Assembly (NCBI RefSeq): GCF_004295125.1 | Contig: NZ_CP036170.1 | Span: forward strand, 1,057,501-1,121,500 | Origin: [Clostridium] scindens ATCC 35704 | GTDB lineage: Bacteria; Bacillota; Clostridia; Lachnospirales; Lachnospiraceae | Direction: 5' to 3' | DNA length: 64,000 nucleotides | Shown: one piece after another, positions 33,089 through 40,717 of the stretch | How positions within the stretch are numbered: position 1 is the first letter of the stretch | How the letters are laid out: every line of letters starts with the position of its first letter | The notes under the pieces: model-generated | What the model was told of the DNA's origin: nothing | Database searches by the model: none | Seen by the model: only the letters and a program-made list of their open reading frames with translations | Position numbers and translations under genes: made by a program

Positions 33089-33661
33089 CTATATAATTCT
33101 TCTTATGATTAATTCCTGTGTAATCTGCAAAGCAATTCCGTTGATTGTTGATACCCCAAAAGTTCCTAATAATTCTGGCTCATAGTTAAGATCATTTCCA
33201 TATTCATCTACGAACTTTCTGTATCCAATCCTATAAAAGCCATAATTACTAATATCCATCATTTCCTCCAACCGATCAATATTAAAAAAATAACCTCTTG
33301 TCCAATATTCTTTACCTACAATTTGAGGGGGAATAAACAAATCTTTCTCTTTTATTCCTTTTTTTACACAGTCTTTTATGTCAGTTTTATTATGAAAAAT
33401 CAGAATTACTAATAAATCATCACCGTTAAGATTGTTAACATGTGTATTTACAACTAGACCGTTAAAAAAAATATTTTCTCTCGGATTCACTTGGAATATA
33501 TCTCCAACTGACGGATACTTTCGTTTTCTTTTTATAATTTGCAACTGATAATCTGATTTTTCAAAAGTATCTAATTTCTCTTTTACGTCAATTGGAAGAT
33601 TCTTACACCGTGCTTTCCAGCGATTAGCAATAATATTATTGGTTAGGTCATCTATTATCAT
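33089..33661 (-). CDS. Imm26-family immunity protein
   Basis: A 190-residue protein from ATG 33661 (AGGAGGTCTTGAT upstream). The pattern RKYPSVGDIFQVNPRENIFFNGLVV, EYWTRGYFFNIDRLEEM and YGFYRIGYRKFVDEYGN fits immunity protein 26, which neutralises a polymorphic toxin. No cognate toxin gene is visible, so it may protect against toxins of neighbouring strains. AT-rich. It is the third cassette between helicase and primase genes. From 33662 to 33780 and 32974 to 33088 I see nothing else. Confidence 0.75.
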   Translation of the reverse strand: MIIDDLTNNIIANRWKARCKNLPIDVKEKLDTFEKSDYQLQIIKRKRKYPSVGDIFQVNPRENIFFNGLVVNTHVNNLNGDDLLVILIFHNKTDIKDCVKKGIKEKDLFIPPQIVGKEYWTRGYFFNIDRLEEMMDISNYGFYRIGYRKFVDEYGNDLNYEPELLGTFGVSTINGIALQITQELIIRRII

Positions 33662-33780
33662 ATCAAGACCTCCTATATTATTTTTATTATACAATATCCC
33701 GACATTTAATTCTATCTGATAATTTCTATATCTCTTTATAACAAGAAATAAGATTTCCTGCTCTATGTGGATTAGCGATA

Positions 33781-33882
33781 TCAACCTAACGCCATAATAT
33801 ACAAGTAAGTAAAAAAGCCCAGCTCCCGTGCCTGCTCGATCACGGCAGGATCAAGCTGCACATAGGGTCTGTTACTTTTCAT
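33781..33882 (-). pseudogene. primase 5'-end remnant
   Basis: ATG 33882 begins MKSNRPYVQLDPAVIEQAREL, matching the first 21 residues of the primase at 32910. It then diverges and stops at 33781 (33 residues). The upstream RBS and terminator hairpin (33913-33945) are copied too. It is a scar of recombination between the immunity cassettes. Confidence 0.85.
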
Positions 33883-33912
33883 TCAATACAATCACCTCCT
33901 GAAATAGAAAAA

Positions 33913-33945
33913 GCCGAGGGATTTTCGTAATGAAAACCTCTCGGC
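33913..33945 (-). terminator. terminator copy before primase remnant
   Basis: Second copy of the GCCGAG/CTCGGC hairpin, followed by TTTTTC on the minus strand. It ends the gene at 34023-34409. Confidence 0.75.
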
Positions 33946-34022
33946 TATGTAAAATCATATTTAATTATTGGAGATTTGTCGCTCTGATCAACTTCTCAAT
34001 AAATAAATTAGAAATTGGCAAT

Positions 34023-34409
34023 TTAAGTTTCGTCCAAATATATTTCTACTTTGATGTATTCTTTATTTTTTGCATAGGCAAAAACTTCTGATTTTCTAAT
34101 GTAGTCAAATATATTTTCACTTAAATCTTCGTCCCATGTTGCTTCACTAAATATTTTATTTTCACTGGTAGGCTTATATAAAATGTTTACATGGATTTGG
34201 TAAAATTCTTCATCATCATTTGGAAATTGTCTAACTAACGAAATTTCAAACACTTGTTCGGGTCCAAAAGTAGTAAATGTTCCAGTTTCAAATAAAATCA
34301 TATCTTCTTTGAGTGGTATACTGCACATCTGCTCAAATACATTTACAATTTCTTCCAGTGGCATTTTATCAGTAATTTTATCTTTCAAGAATTTAATTAA
34401 ACTGTCCAT
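34023..34409 (-). CDS. unknown protein, putative immunity gene
   Basis: A 128-residue acidic soluble protein (start MDSLIKFLKDKITDKMPLEE; middle FETGTFTTFGPEQVFEISLVRQFPNDDEEF). AT-rich, with GGAGGAAAATCA before ATG 34409. I do not recognise the family. It sits in the same kind of slot as the Imm26 and DUF2185 genes, between terminator hairpins and beside a primase-start copy, so an immunity role is a contextual guess. Confidence 0.55.
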   Translation of the reverse strand: MDSLIKFLKDKITDKMPLEEIVNVFEQMCSIPLKEDMILFETGTFTTFGPEQVFEISLVRQFPNDDEEFYQIHVNILYKPTSENKIFSEATWDEDLSENIFDYIRKSEVFAYAKNKEYIKVEIYLDET

Positions 34410-34493
34410 TGATTTTCCTCCTCCAAATTCCGATTTATAATTTTATATTTTATCACACTTTTATAATTTTTTCTATCCCACACCTATGTAAAA

Positions 34494-34520
34494 GCGGCAT
34501 CAGCTATACACCAATGCCGC
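34494..34520 (-). terminator. terminator of cassette gene at 34530
   Basis: GCGGCAT (34494-34500) pairs with ATGCCGC (34514-34520), with TTTTACATAG after it on the minus strand. A sister hairpin follows the paralogous gene at 35691-35717. Confidence 0.65.
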
Positions 34521-34529
34521 CTTTGTCGG

Positions 34530-34859
34530 TTATAAAATTCCTGCTTTTTTCAGATACCCAACGCCATCATAACAGCCACGGAAGTAAACCGTCTGCATTT
34601 CAATATCTGTAAGATTGTTTCTAAGCTCCATAACCTTGATCAGAGCCGCACATTCCTGCTGGGATAATTCCGCTGCGGTTTCGGTATCAACAGCCTCCAG
34701 CACTTTGGGATATTGTTGAAATATCGCTTTCATCTGTTCCTGAATGGCACGGTAGTCCTCATTGCTTTCCGGCAGTCTTGCAATCACGGAGCTTAGATAT
34801 TCACGAAAGATATTGCTGTGGGCATCTACAAAGGTTTCAAATCTGAACTCGTCAGACAC
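34530..34859 (-). CDS. cassette-linked small protein, paralogue a
   Basis: A 109-residue protein from GTG 34859, with GGAGGTGA eight bases upstream and a promoter at 34894-34922. The C-terminus MQTVYFRGCYDGVGYLKKAGIL parallels LKEVYFKGCIDCVSYLKKLSIL of paralogue b at 35724. Both follow a copy of the helicase 3' end. I recognise no named domain. It is predicted to be mostly helical. It may be a core ICE gene that was duplicated with the immunity slot. Confidence 0.7.
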   Translation of the reverse strand: MSDEFRFETFVDAHSNIFREYLSSVIARLPESNEDYRAIQEQMKAIFQQYPKVLEAVDTETAAELSQQECAALIKVMELRNNLTDIEMQTVYFRGCYDGVGYLKKAGIL

Positions 34860-34893
34860 CGCTCTCACCTCCGATAGTTTCAATTCTACACTT

Positions 34894-34922
34894 ATTATAC
34901 TGCCCATATTTATGCAATACAA
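34894..34922 (-). promoter_or_regulatory. promoter of paralogue a
   Basis: On the minus strand TTGTAT (34922-34917), a 17-bp spacer and TATAAT (34899-34894) make a good sigma-A promoter 35 bp upstream of GTG 34859. This promoter is absent before paralogue b. Confidence 0.6.
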
Positions 34923-34939
34923 ATGTGCAAAAAGGGAAT

Positions 34940-35062
34940 TTATCTCTCCCGGCTTGCGCATTTTCTTTCGGGCGGTTCCTCACTTTGCTCCGGCTCTGCA
35001 TCAAGTGCAGCGGGATCTTTCTGGTCTAAATTAAGCTGCACATAGGATCGGTTACTTCTCAT
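34940..35062 (-). pseudogene. chimeric ORF: primase start fused to helicase end
   Basis: ATG 35062 starts MRSNRSYVQL (primase residues 1-10), then continues in frame with NLDQKDPAALDAEPEQSEE and PPERKCASRER, the last 30 residues of the ICE1 helicase, ending at TAA 34940. The join is at a short homology (GCAGCTT-GA against GAGCTGAAT). The 40-residue product is probably not functional. It records a tandem duplication of the region between helicase and primase. Confidence 0.88.
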
Positions 35063-35079
35063 TCAATAAAATAGAAAAA

Positions 35080-35113
35080 GCCGAGGGATTTTCCATTAAG
35101 AAAACCTCTCGGC
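35080..35113 (-). terminator. terminator copy before the chimeric ORF
   Basis: Third copy of the GCCGAG/CTCGGC hairpin with TTTTTC after it on the minus strand. It ends the DUF2185 gene. Confidence 0.75.
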
Positions 35114-35169
35114 TATGTAAAAGCATACTCAATTATATATTTGCAAGTCAGCGATAAACTGGGATTTGA

Positions 35170-35559
35170 TTATCTCTTTCGTTTTTCAACACATATTGAT
35201 TTTGTGCCGTCATCTAACTCAAAGTTATTACTATCAACTCGTATATAACAACTTCCAGTCTTAGAATGAAGAAAAGGAATTATATCTTTGTCGTAATTAC
35301 AAATGGTATTGATTGCAAAGATATGATGATTATTAGAATTAGCCATATATTCATCATCTTCGTTACCTGCCAAAAATCTCCAACCACTATCAGGGTTCTG
35401 TTCATCCGGTTGCTCCCTATACATATACCCAACCTTAAATCCCTCTTTTGTTATTCTATCAGATACCACACAACCATTTCCGTTAGGCTCATTCCATTCA
35501 ATTAAATCTTCAATCTTTATTTTAATAAAATCGCTTTTTTTCTTATTGAACAAACCCAT
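35170..35559 (-). CDS. DUF2185 (Imm33-like) immunity protein
   Basis: A 129-residue protein from ATG 35559 (TTGGAGATGTAAAT upstream). The pattern GCVVSDRITKEGFKVGYMYREQPD, DSGWRFLAGNEDDEYM and INTICNYDKDIIPFLHSKTGS is the DUF2185 immunity family, found beside polymorphic toxins. It is an orphan, with no toxin near it. AT-rich, bounded by terminator hairpins on both sides. Confidence 0.8.
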   Translation of the reverse strand: MGLFNKKKSDFIKIKIEDLIEWNEPNGNGCVVSDRITKEGFKVGYMYREQPDEQNPDSGWRFLAGNEDDEYMANSNNHHIFAINTICNYDKDIIPFLHSKTGSCYIRVDSNNFELDDGTKSICVEKRKR

Positions 35560-35690
35560 ATTTACATCTCCAATTTTTTTGACAACTTCCAATTTATATC
35601 TCTGATTATATCACATCCACATCGGTTATTCCATATGGCAGTTACAAAACATCTATGAGTAGGATATAAAACTTCCTACTCTATGTAAAA

Positions 35691-35717
35691 GCGGCATCAG
35701 CTTCACACCAACGCCGC
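35691..35717 (-). terminator. terminator of paralogue b
   Basis: GCGGC (35691-35695) pairs with GCCGC (35713-35717), followed by TTTTACATAG on the minus strand, as at 34494-34520. Confidence 0.6.
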
Positions 35718-35723
35718 AATGGG

Positions 35724-36047
35724 TTATAGAATACTTAGCTTTTTAAGGTAGCTGACGCAATCAATACAGCCTTTGAAATAAACCTCTTTCAGCTCTAAGT
35801 TTGCTATTTCGTTTTTGCATTTCAGCACTTCATTCAAAGCGTTACATTCTTCCGCAGACAGCTCGCAGGGGCTATCTACATCAAGGACTTTCCGCACATT
35901 AGGATATTGTTTATAGAGCGTTTTTATCTTTTCCGACAGCTCTTTATACCTCGTTTCGGAATGACAACCTGTGTTTGTTTTACTGAGATAATCGAAAAAG
36001 TCAGTATCGTATTCATCAAAAATATACCTCTCAAAAAAGAGCTTCAC
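35724..36047 (-). CDS. cassette-linked small protein, paralogue b, 5'-truncated
   Basis: About 107 residues if read from GTG 36047. The C-terminus (ELKEVYFKGCIDCVSYLKKLSIL) matches paralogue a. Sequence equivalent to the start, RBS and promoter of paralogue a is missing: the homology meets the helicase stop (36064) within about 20 bp. It may be silent or only weakly coupled to the helicase. A longer frame from 36128 only runs antiparallel to helicase codons. Confidence 0.55.
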   Translation of the reverse strand: MKLFFERYIFDEYDTDFFDYLSKTNTGCHSETRYKELSEKIKTLYKQYPNVRKVLDVDSPCELSAEECNALNEVLKCKNEIANLELKEVYFKGCIDCVSYLKKLSIL

Positions 36048-36063
36048 AAATGTGGAAATCTGA

Positions 36064-37005
36064 TTATCTCTCCCGGCTTGCGCATTTTCTTTCGGGCGGT
36101 TCCTCACTTTGCTCCGGCTCTGCATCAAGCACAGCGGGATCTTTCTGATCTAAATTCAGCTCGATGTTGAGGGCATTGAGCCGTTCTGATTTCTCTTTCA
36201 GTTCATCTTCAAAGCCAAACGGCTTTTCCACCTCAATCTTAGCGGTTTCAAGCTGTTCCATCGTTTCTGCTTTTTTGATTTTTGCGGCTTCCAGTTTTGC
36301 AGGAATTTTCGCAAGCTCATTTTCAATTCGGGTCAGGTTACCCAGTGGATCAGTACCTAAATCTACTTTGTGCTTTGCCTTTCCGCAAAGATATAAACAG
36401 TAATGGGCATTGAAGGTATCATAGAAAACTTCCAGTTTGAACCCACGATAGCTTCCGATTTCCGCAGGCTCAGCCATCGGATATTCTTTACAGACCGCAA
36501 GAAGCATCTCGCCTGCGGCTGCTTTTTCCGTATAAGTGATTCCTTTTAAGGTCATCGGACAGAACTTTTCTTCGCCCTGCGGCTGATGCTGCCGGGCAAG
36601 GGAAGCATCGGCTTCATAGCAGACAATCCGCTGTTCACACTCCTTAATGGTCTGCGGGAAATATTTCAGTATCCTGTCCTCAAGGTCGTAATGCTCGGAT
36701 AGATAGCTTTGTTTCAGCACTTTGAGCTTGGAAACCTGAATGTCTAAGTCCATTTTTTCCTTGAAACGCTCGTCCCCTGTGGCAAGCATTTTGACTTCCG
36801 CAAAGGAAAGGGCCACCTCATCCACATCTTCCGCAGAACGGACAGGACTTTTGCTGGTCATGATCTGGGAGATAAATTTCTGCTTCGATTCCACCAGCTG
36901 ATAGAGATAGGCATCAAAGGTCTGCTCCGTCACATAACGGTAAACCTGAACTTCCGAGAACCTGTTTCCCTGGCGCTCAATACGTCCCTGGCGCTGTTCC
37001 AGATC
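36064..37005 (-). pseudogene. ICE1 helicase, severed C-terminal fragment
   Basis: Open from the junction at about 37005 to TAA 36064 (about 313 residues). It begins DLEQRQGRIERQGNRFSEV, which is helicase motif VI of the very large SNF2-like helicase/methylase proteins of clostridial ICEs. The usual C-terminal region follows (ATSKSPVRSAEDVDEVALSFAEVK-like; DLDIQVSKLKVLKQSYL). The rest of the gene is missing because the serine-recombinase element joins here. Its last 30 codons are copied at 34940. Confidence 0.85.
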
Positions 37006-38680
37006 AGTCGGTCATTTTTTGCGGACAGTTCATACATGCTATCCTTTTCTGTTCTCTGCTCCTGCGTTTGCTCTCGTTTGATTTCTCCCTCCGTATCTTC
37101 TTGGCACAAGCAGGACAATACCTTGATGCACCAGAGCCCGGGACATATTCAACGCCGCACACCGTACAATTTTTAGCGGGCATTGCTGCCCACCGTTTTG
37201 TAGGTATGATATGTAATTCATCGACAAAGCCGATGAATTTATAGTAAATCTTGATTTCCTGCTTCACTGTTCCGTCTGCCATCTTCTCACGCTCCGAAAC
37301 AAGTATCTTGTCTATGAGTGCGTTTATAACTGTTGCATCCAGTTCTTTTAAGCCTTGATAATTTCGGATAAGGGCGAGGAAGTCACGGATTCCCCGTGAT
37401 TTCTCGTAGCTTTCATTAAGAGTTTCCGTCACCTCTTTCAGCCTTGCTTCAATTTCAAGCTGCTCTTTCTGGTATTTCCCCGACATCATCTCAAAATTCC
37501 GCTCGGTAATACGCTCCATGACCTTATCCTCGTAGAGAGAGGAAAACAGCCTGTCCAGTTCCGCAAGGCGTTTGTTCAGCTTCTTACGTTCTTTCTCTAA
37601 TGCTTTCGCCCTGCTCTGGTCTGTTTCCGTGAGCCGCTTTTCTATGGCCCTGACCGCCTTTTCATCATTCACTGCCATATCCGCAAAACAGTTGATGTCG
37701 GCAAGAACGGCATTGAATAAATCCCTTGCTTCTATATTGTGGGCACTACACTCGCTTCTTCCGTTTCTTGCATAATTATTACATGAATACTGTACACAGT
37801 CGATAATCTCTGGGCGTTTCCTCCTGTGTACGTTCATTGCCCGCAGAGCACATCCGCAGTCCACACACTTGATAACGCCTGCAAAAATATTTACAAATCC
37901 TCCCTTGTTCTGTGGAAGCCTACGACTTGTAATAAGCTGTTGGACAATATCAAATTCCTCCTGCGTGACTATTCCCTCATGGGTATTGGGTATCACTTCC
38001 CATTCTTCGGGCAGCTTAGAGGGGCGTTTCTTGCTTTTCATATTGGCGGCAATCCGTTTGTAGCCTACAAGATTTCCCGCATATATCGGGCTTCTTAAAA
38101 TGCTCCTCACGCTGTTCCCACTCCAAATATAGCGTTTGTCCTCGTTCCCCTCAAAATGACGTTCAAAGCCTGTTTCGCCACGCTCCGCCGCATAAGCGGC
38201 AGGGCGTAGGATATGCTGTTTATTAAGATGTCTGCAAATTTTGGCAACTCCATTCCCTTTTAATGCAAGGTCGAATATCTCTTTTACAACATGTGCCACT
38301 TTATCATCTATCAGCAGATGGTTGTGGTCGGCAGGGTCTTTGATATAGCCATAAGGGGCGGTAGTTCCCATGAATTTCCCCTGTTGAAACCTCGCCCGAT
38401 ATGCCGATTTTATCTTAACAGATATGTCAGCGGCATACATTTCGTTTAAAATGTTGCGGAAAGGCGTGATGTCCATAGCAGATTTATTCAAGGTATCTAC
38501 GCCGTCATTGACCGCTATATACCTCACGTTATGCTCTGGGAAGAAAACTTCCAGATATAACCCACAATCAAGATAGTTTCTCCCCAGACGGGATAAATCT
38601 TTCGTAATCACGCAGTTTATCAGACCGCTTTCAATGTCTTTTATCATATTCTGGAAACTTGGTCTTTGGAAAGCTGACGT
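37004..38680 (-). pseudogene. large serine recombinase, N-terminus missing
   Basis: About 560 residues match TndX/TnpX-type site-specific recombinases. Present are the end of the resolvase domain (FQRPSFQNMIKDIESG, CVITKDLSRLGRNYL), the recombinase domain (RARFQQGKFMGTTAPYGY), a zinc ribbon (CVDCGCALR, ...C...C) and a coiled coil. The catalytic-serine segment and about 60 residues before FQRP are absent. A frame continues to 38737 through unrelated sequence. The stop codon TGA (37006-37004) overlaps the join to the helicase gene, so an element end lies here. As it stands it should be inactive. Confidence 0.85.
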
Positions 38681-38774
38681 TAGATAACGATACTTTTGAA
38701 AACACTGGAAAATCAAGGTTTTTCGAGCGACGGACAAGCAGGGTATTGTACTAAAAACTGAATACGACGCAGAA

Positions 38775-38822
38775 GCGGCGTTTCTTACTCTCTATACGGG
38801 AGAACAGGAACGCCGCTTTTTT
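38775..38822 (+). terminator. terminator upstream of the ICE2 operon
   Basis: GCGGCGTT (38775-38782) pairs with AACGCCGC (38809-38816), followed by TTTTTT. It would block read-through from the left end into the transfer operon. The 38690-38970 interval holds this hairpin and the 114-bp element, with no gene. Confidence 0.75.
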
Positions 38823-38830
38823 CATGCCCT

Positions 38831-38944
38831 TGTTACGCAGTAGGGGCAGAAAAAGCCTTGCTACAAGCGGTTTTGCGGGTGTGTATCTGGCGCGGCAAGG
38901 GATTTATACCTTATCCCCCGAAACTGCGCTTCTACTGCGTAACA
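38831..38944. repeat. 114-bp element A with 13-bp inverted ends
   Basis: It begins TGTTACGCAGTAG (38831-38843) and ends CTACTGCGTAACA (38932-38944), a perfect 13-bp inverted repeat. A second element of the same length and ends lies at 61005-61118. The interiors are related but diverged, sharing features such as CGGG-GTG and TTTATACCTT..CCCC. It sits just before the RBS of the first ICE2 gene. Confidence 0.75.
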
Positions 38945-38970
38945 AATCCAAAGCAAAGGAGCTATGAACT

Positions 38971-39954
38971 ATGGCAGTTTTCAGAGTGGAACGGAACAAG
39001 GGCTACACCGTAATGAGCAACCACCACCTACGCAACAAGGAGCTTTCCCTAAAGGCAAAGGGGCTGTTGTCGCAAATGCTGTCACTCCCCGAAGATTGGG
39101 ACTACACCTTGAAAGGCTTATCCCTTATCAACCGGGAGAAGATAGACGCTATCCGCGAAGCCATTAAGGAGCTTGAACGCGCCGGGTATATCGTCCGTTC
39201 AAGGGAGCGCGACGAGAAAGGACGCTTGCGTGGCGCAGACTATGTGATATTCGAGCAGCCGCAGCCGCCTACGCCGGATTTACCTACATTGGAAAATCCA
39301 ACATTGGATAATCCAACGCAGGAAAAACCAACATTGGAAAAACCTACGTTGGAAAATCCAACGCAATTAAATAAAGATATACAAAGAACTGACTTACCAA
39401 AAAAAGAAAAAATAATTACTGATGAACAAAGTACCCATTCCATTCCTATCCTTTCCCCTAACCCCTCTCCTTGCAGAGAAGCGGCTACGCCGCCGGAACG
39501 GAAAGGAACGGAAGCGACAGCACAGAGCGCAGTTGATATATACCGGGAAATCATCAAGGACAATATCGACTACCACATTCTCAAACAGGACATGAAGTTT
39601 GACAGTGACAGGCTTGACGAGATTGTAGACCTCATGCTTGAAACGGTATGCACCGCCAGAAAGCGGGTACGGATTGCGGGGGACGACTACCCGGCAGAGC
39701 TTGTGAAATCTAAGTTTATGAAACTGGACGGCGAGCATATCCGCTTTGTGCTTGACTGTATGCGGGAGAACACAACGAAAATCCGCAACATCAAGCAATA
39801 TCTGAAAGCAGCCCTTTTCAACGCCCCGTCCACTATCGGCAATTATTACACTTCCCTTGTCGCCCATGACATGGCAAGCGGCGCACTGTCACCGAAGAAG
39901 CCGCAGTACGGCGACCCGGACTATTATTCATTCAAACCGGGCGAAAGCCTGTAA
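38971..39954 (+). CDS. replication-initiator-like protein (RepA N-type/DUF6017 family)
   Basis: A 327-residue protein. The N-terminal winged-helix region is FRVERNKGYTVMSNHHLRNKELSLKAKGLLSQMLSLPEDWDYTLKGL..IREAIKELERAGYI. A Pro/Thr repeat linker spans about residues 105-134. A C-terminal domain (IVDLMLETVCTARKRVRI..KLDGEHIRFVLDCMRENTTKIRNIKQYLKAALFNAP) follows. It starts the ICE2 operon as in other Tn1549-like elements, where it is thought to support replication of the excised circle. ATG 38971 follows AAAGGAGCTATGAACT. Confidence 0.8.
   Translation: MAVFRVERNKGYTVMSNHHLRNKELSLKAKGLLSQMLSLPEDWDYTLKGLSLINREKIDAIREAIKELERAGYIVRSRERDEKGRLRGADYVIFEQPQPPTPDLPTLENPTLDNPTQEKPTLEKPTLENPTQLNKDIQRTDLPKKEKIITDEQSTHSIPILSPNPSPCREAATPPERKGTEATAQSAVDIYREIIKDNIDYHILKQDMKFDSDRLDEIVDLMLETVCTARKRVRIAGDDYPAELVKSKFMKLDGEHIRFVLDCMRENTTKIRNIKQYLKAALFNAPSTIGNYYTSLVAHDMASGALSPKKPQYGDPDYYSFKPGESL
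39283..39372 (+). repeat. six 15-bp tandem repeats coding PT(L/Q)(E/D)(N/K)
   Basis: Six in-frame units of the type ccaacattggaaaat encode PTLEN, PTLDN, PTQEK, PTLEK, PTLEN and PTQLN. They form a flexible linker in the replication-initiator-like protein. The number may vary among strains through slippage without shifting the frame. Confidence 0.8.
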
Positions 39955-39977
39955 AACAACAAAAGGAGGATTTTATT

Positions 39978-40199
39978 ATGGCACAGAAAATGACAGGAGC
40001 ATTGGTATTTGACGAGCGCACCGACCGTTACGACATCCGCTTTGACTTAAACAGCTACTACGGGGGCTTGCATTGCGGCGAGTGCTTTGACGTATTCGTG
40101 CGGGGCAAGTGGAAGCCGACCCGGATTGAGTACGGCGACAACTGGTATCTTGTGGGTATCAGAGCCGAGGACTTGAACGGGCTGCGGGTGCGTATCTGA
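39978..40199 (+). CDS. DUF5348 protein
   Basis: A 73-residue protein (GALVFDERTDRYDIRFDLNSYYGGLHCGECFDVFV..KWKPTRIEYGDNWYLVGI) matching the DUF5348 pattern found after the initiator gene in clostridial ICEs. AAAGGAGGATTTTATT precedes ATG 39978. Its beta-rich, SH3-like look suggests a small binding protein; function unknown. Confidence 0.75.
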   Translation: MAQKMTGALVFDERTDRYDIRFDLNSYYGGLHCGECFDVFVRGKWKPTRIEYGDNWYLVGIRAEDLNGLRVRI

Positions 40200-40240
40200 C
40201 CGCCGCCCCATAAAGAAACGCGAAAGGAGGACGCGACAAA

Positions 40241-40717
40241 TTGCAGGACGAAGTAAACGAAAAGACCATAGCCCTTTACATCAAGACCGGGAAGCTGACC
40301 GCGCAGACGCTCCAAAAGGCAATGAAAGCCATACTGTCAAAGGGAAAAAAGCAGCTTTCCAAACCGCCACAGGGCAAGCAGAGCTTAAAGCAGCTTATGA
40401 AGCAGAACGCGGGCGTTTCCAACATTGAGATTACCGAGGGCAATATCAAAGCCTTTGAGAGTACGGCGAAAAAGTACGGTATCGACTTTGCGCTGAAAAA
40501 GGACGCGACGGAAAGCCCGCCCCGCTATCTGGTTTTCTTCAAGGGGCGGGACGCGGACGTGCTGACCGCAGCCTTTAAGGAATTTTCCGCAAAAAAGCTG
40601 ACACAGGAGAAAAAGCCCTCAATCCGAAAGCTGCTCTCTACCCTCAAAGAAGCTGCACAGGGCAAGAACGCGGAACGGGCAAAGGTCAAGAACAAAGACA
40701 GGGAGGTATCGCTATGA
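40241..40717 (+). CDS. PcfB-family (DUF3801) protein of ICE2
   Basis: A 158-residue protein from TTG 40241 (AAAGGAGG about ten bases upstream). It contains TIALYIKTGKLTAQTLQKAMKAIL, IEITEGNIKAFESTAKKYGIDFALKKD and YLVFFKGRDADVLTAAFKEF, the DUF3801/PcfB pattern seen in shorter form than ICE1's 28857-29672. It overlaps virD4 by ATGA. It probably links the relaxosome to the coupling protein. Confidence 0.8.
   Translation: MQDEVNEKTIALYIKTGKLTAQTLQKAMKAILSKGKKQLSKPPQGKQSLKQLMKQNAGVSNIEITEGNIKAFESTAKKYGIDFALKKDATESPPRYLVFFKGRDADVLTAAFKEFSAKKLTQEKKPSIRKLLSTLKEAAQGKNAERAKVKNKDREVSL

Larger units (their letters stand above)
15618..37005 (-). mobile_element. ICE1 transfer module (Clostridium-type ICE), right side severed
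   Basis: A contiguous minus-strand set of conjugation genes from a helicase fragment (to 37005) down to a lysozyme/CHAP hydrolase (15618) defines an ICE. It has a relaxase, MobC, oriT-like repeat, VirD4, VirB4, PrgI, VirB6 and Maff2. No integrase of its own is visible. The left limit is uncertain, since the cargo from 1 to 15.6 kb may belong to it. The right end is cut by the serine-recombinase gene at 37004. Confidence 0.7.

Noticed and set aside
36064-36128. ATG 36128 as the start of paralogue b
   Set aside because: The first 27 codons only overlap the helicase end in another frame, and paralogue a begins further downstream with its own GTG and RBS.
38831-38944. Element A as a MITE
   Set aside because: Although it has inverted ends, no target-site duplication flanks either copy and the interiors diverge more than the ends, which is unlike recent transposition.
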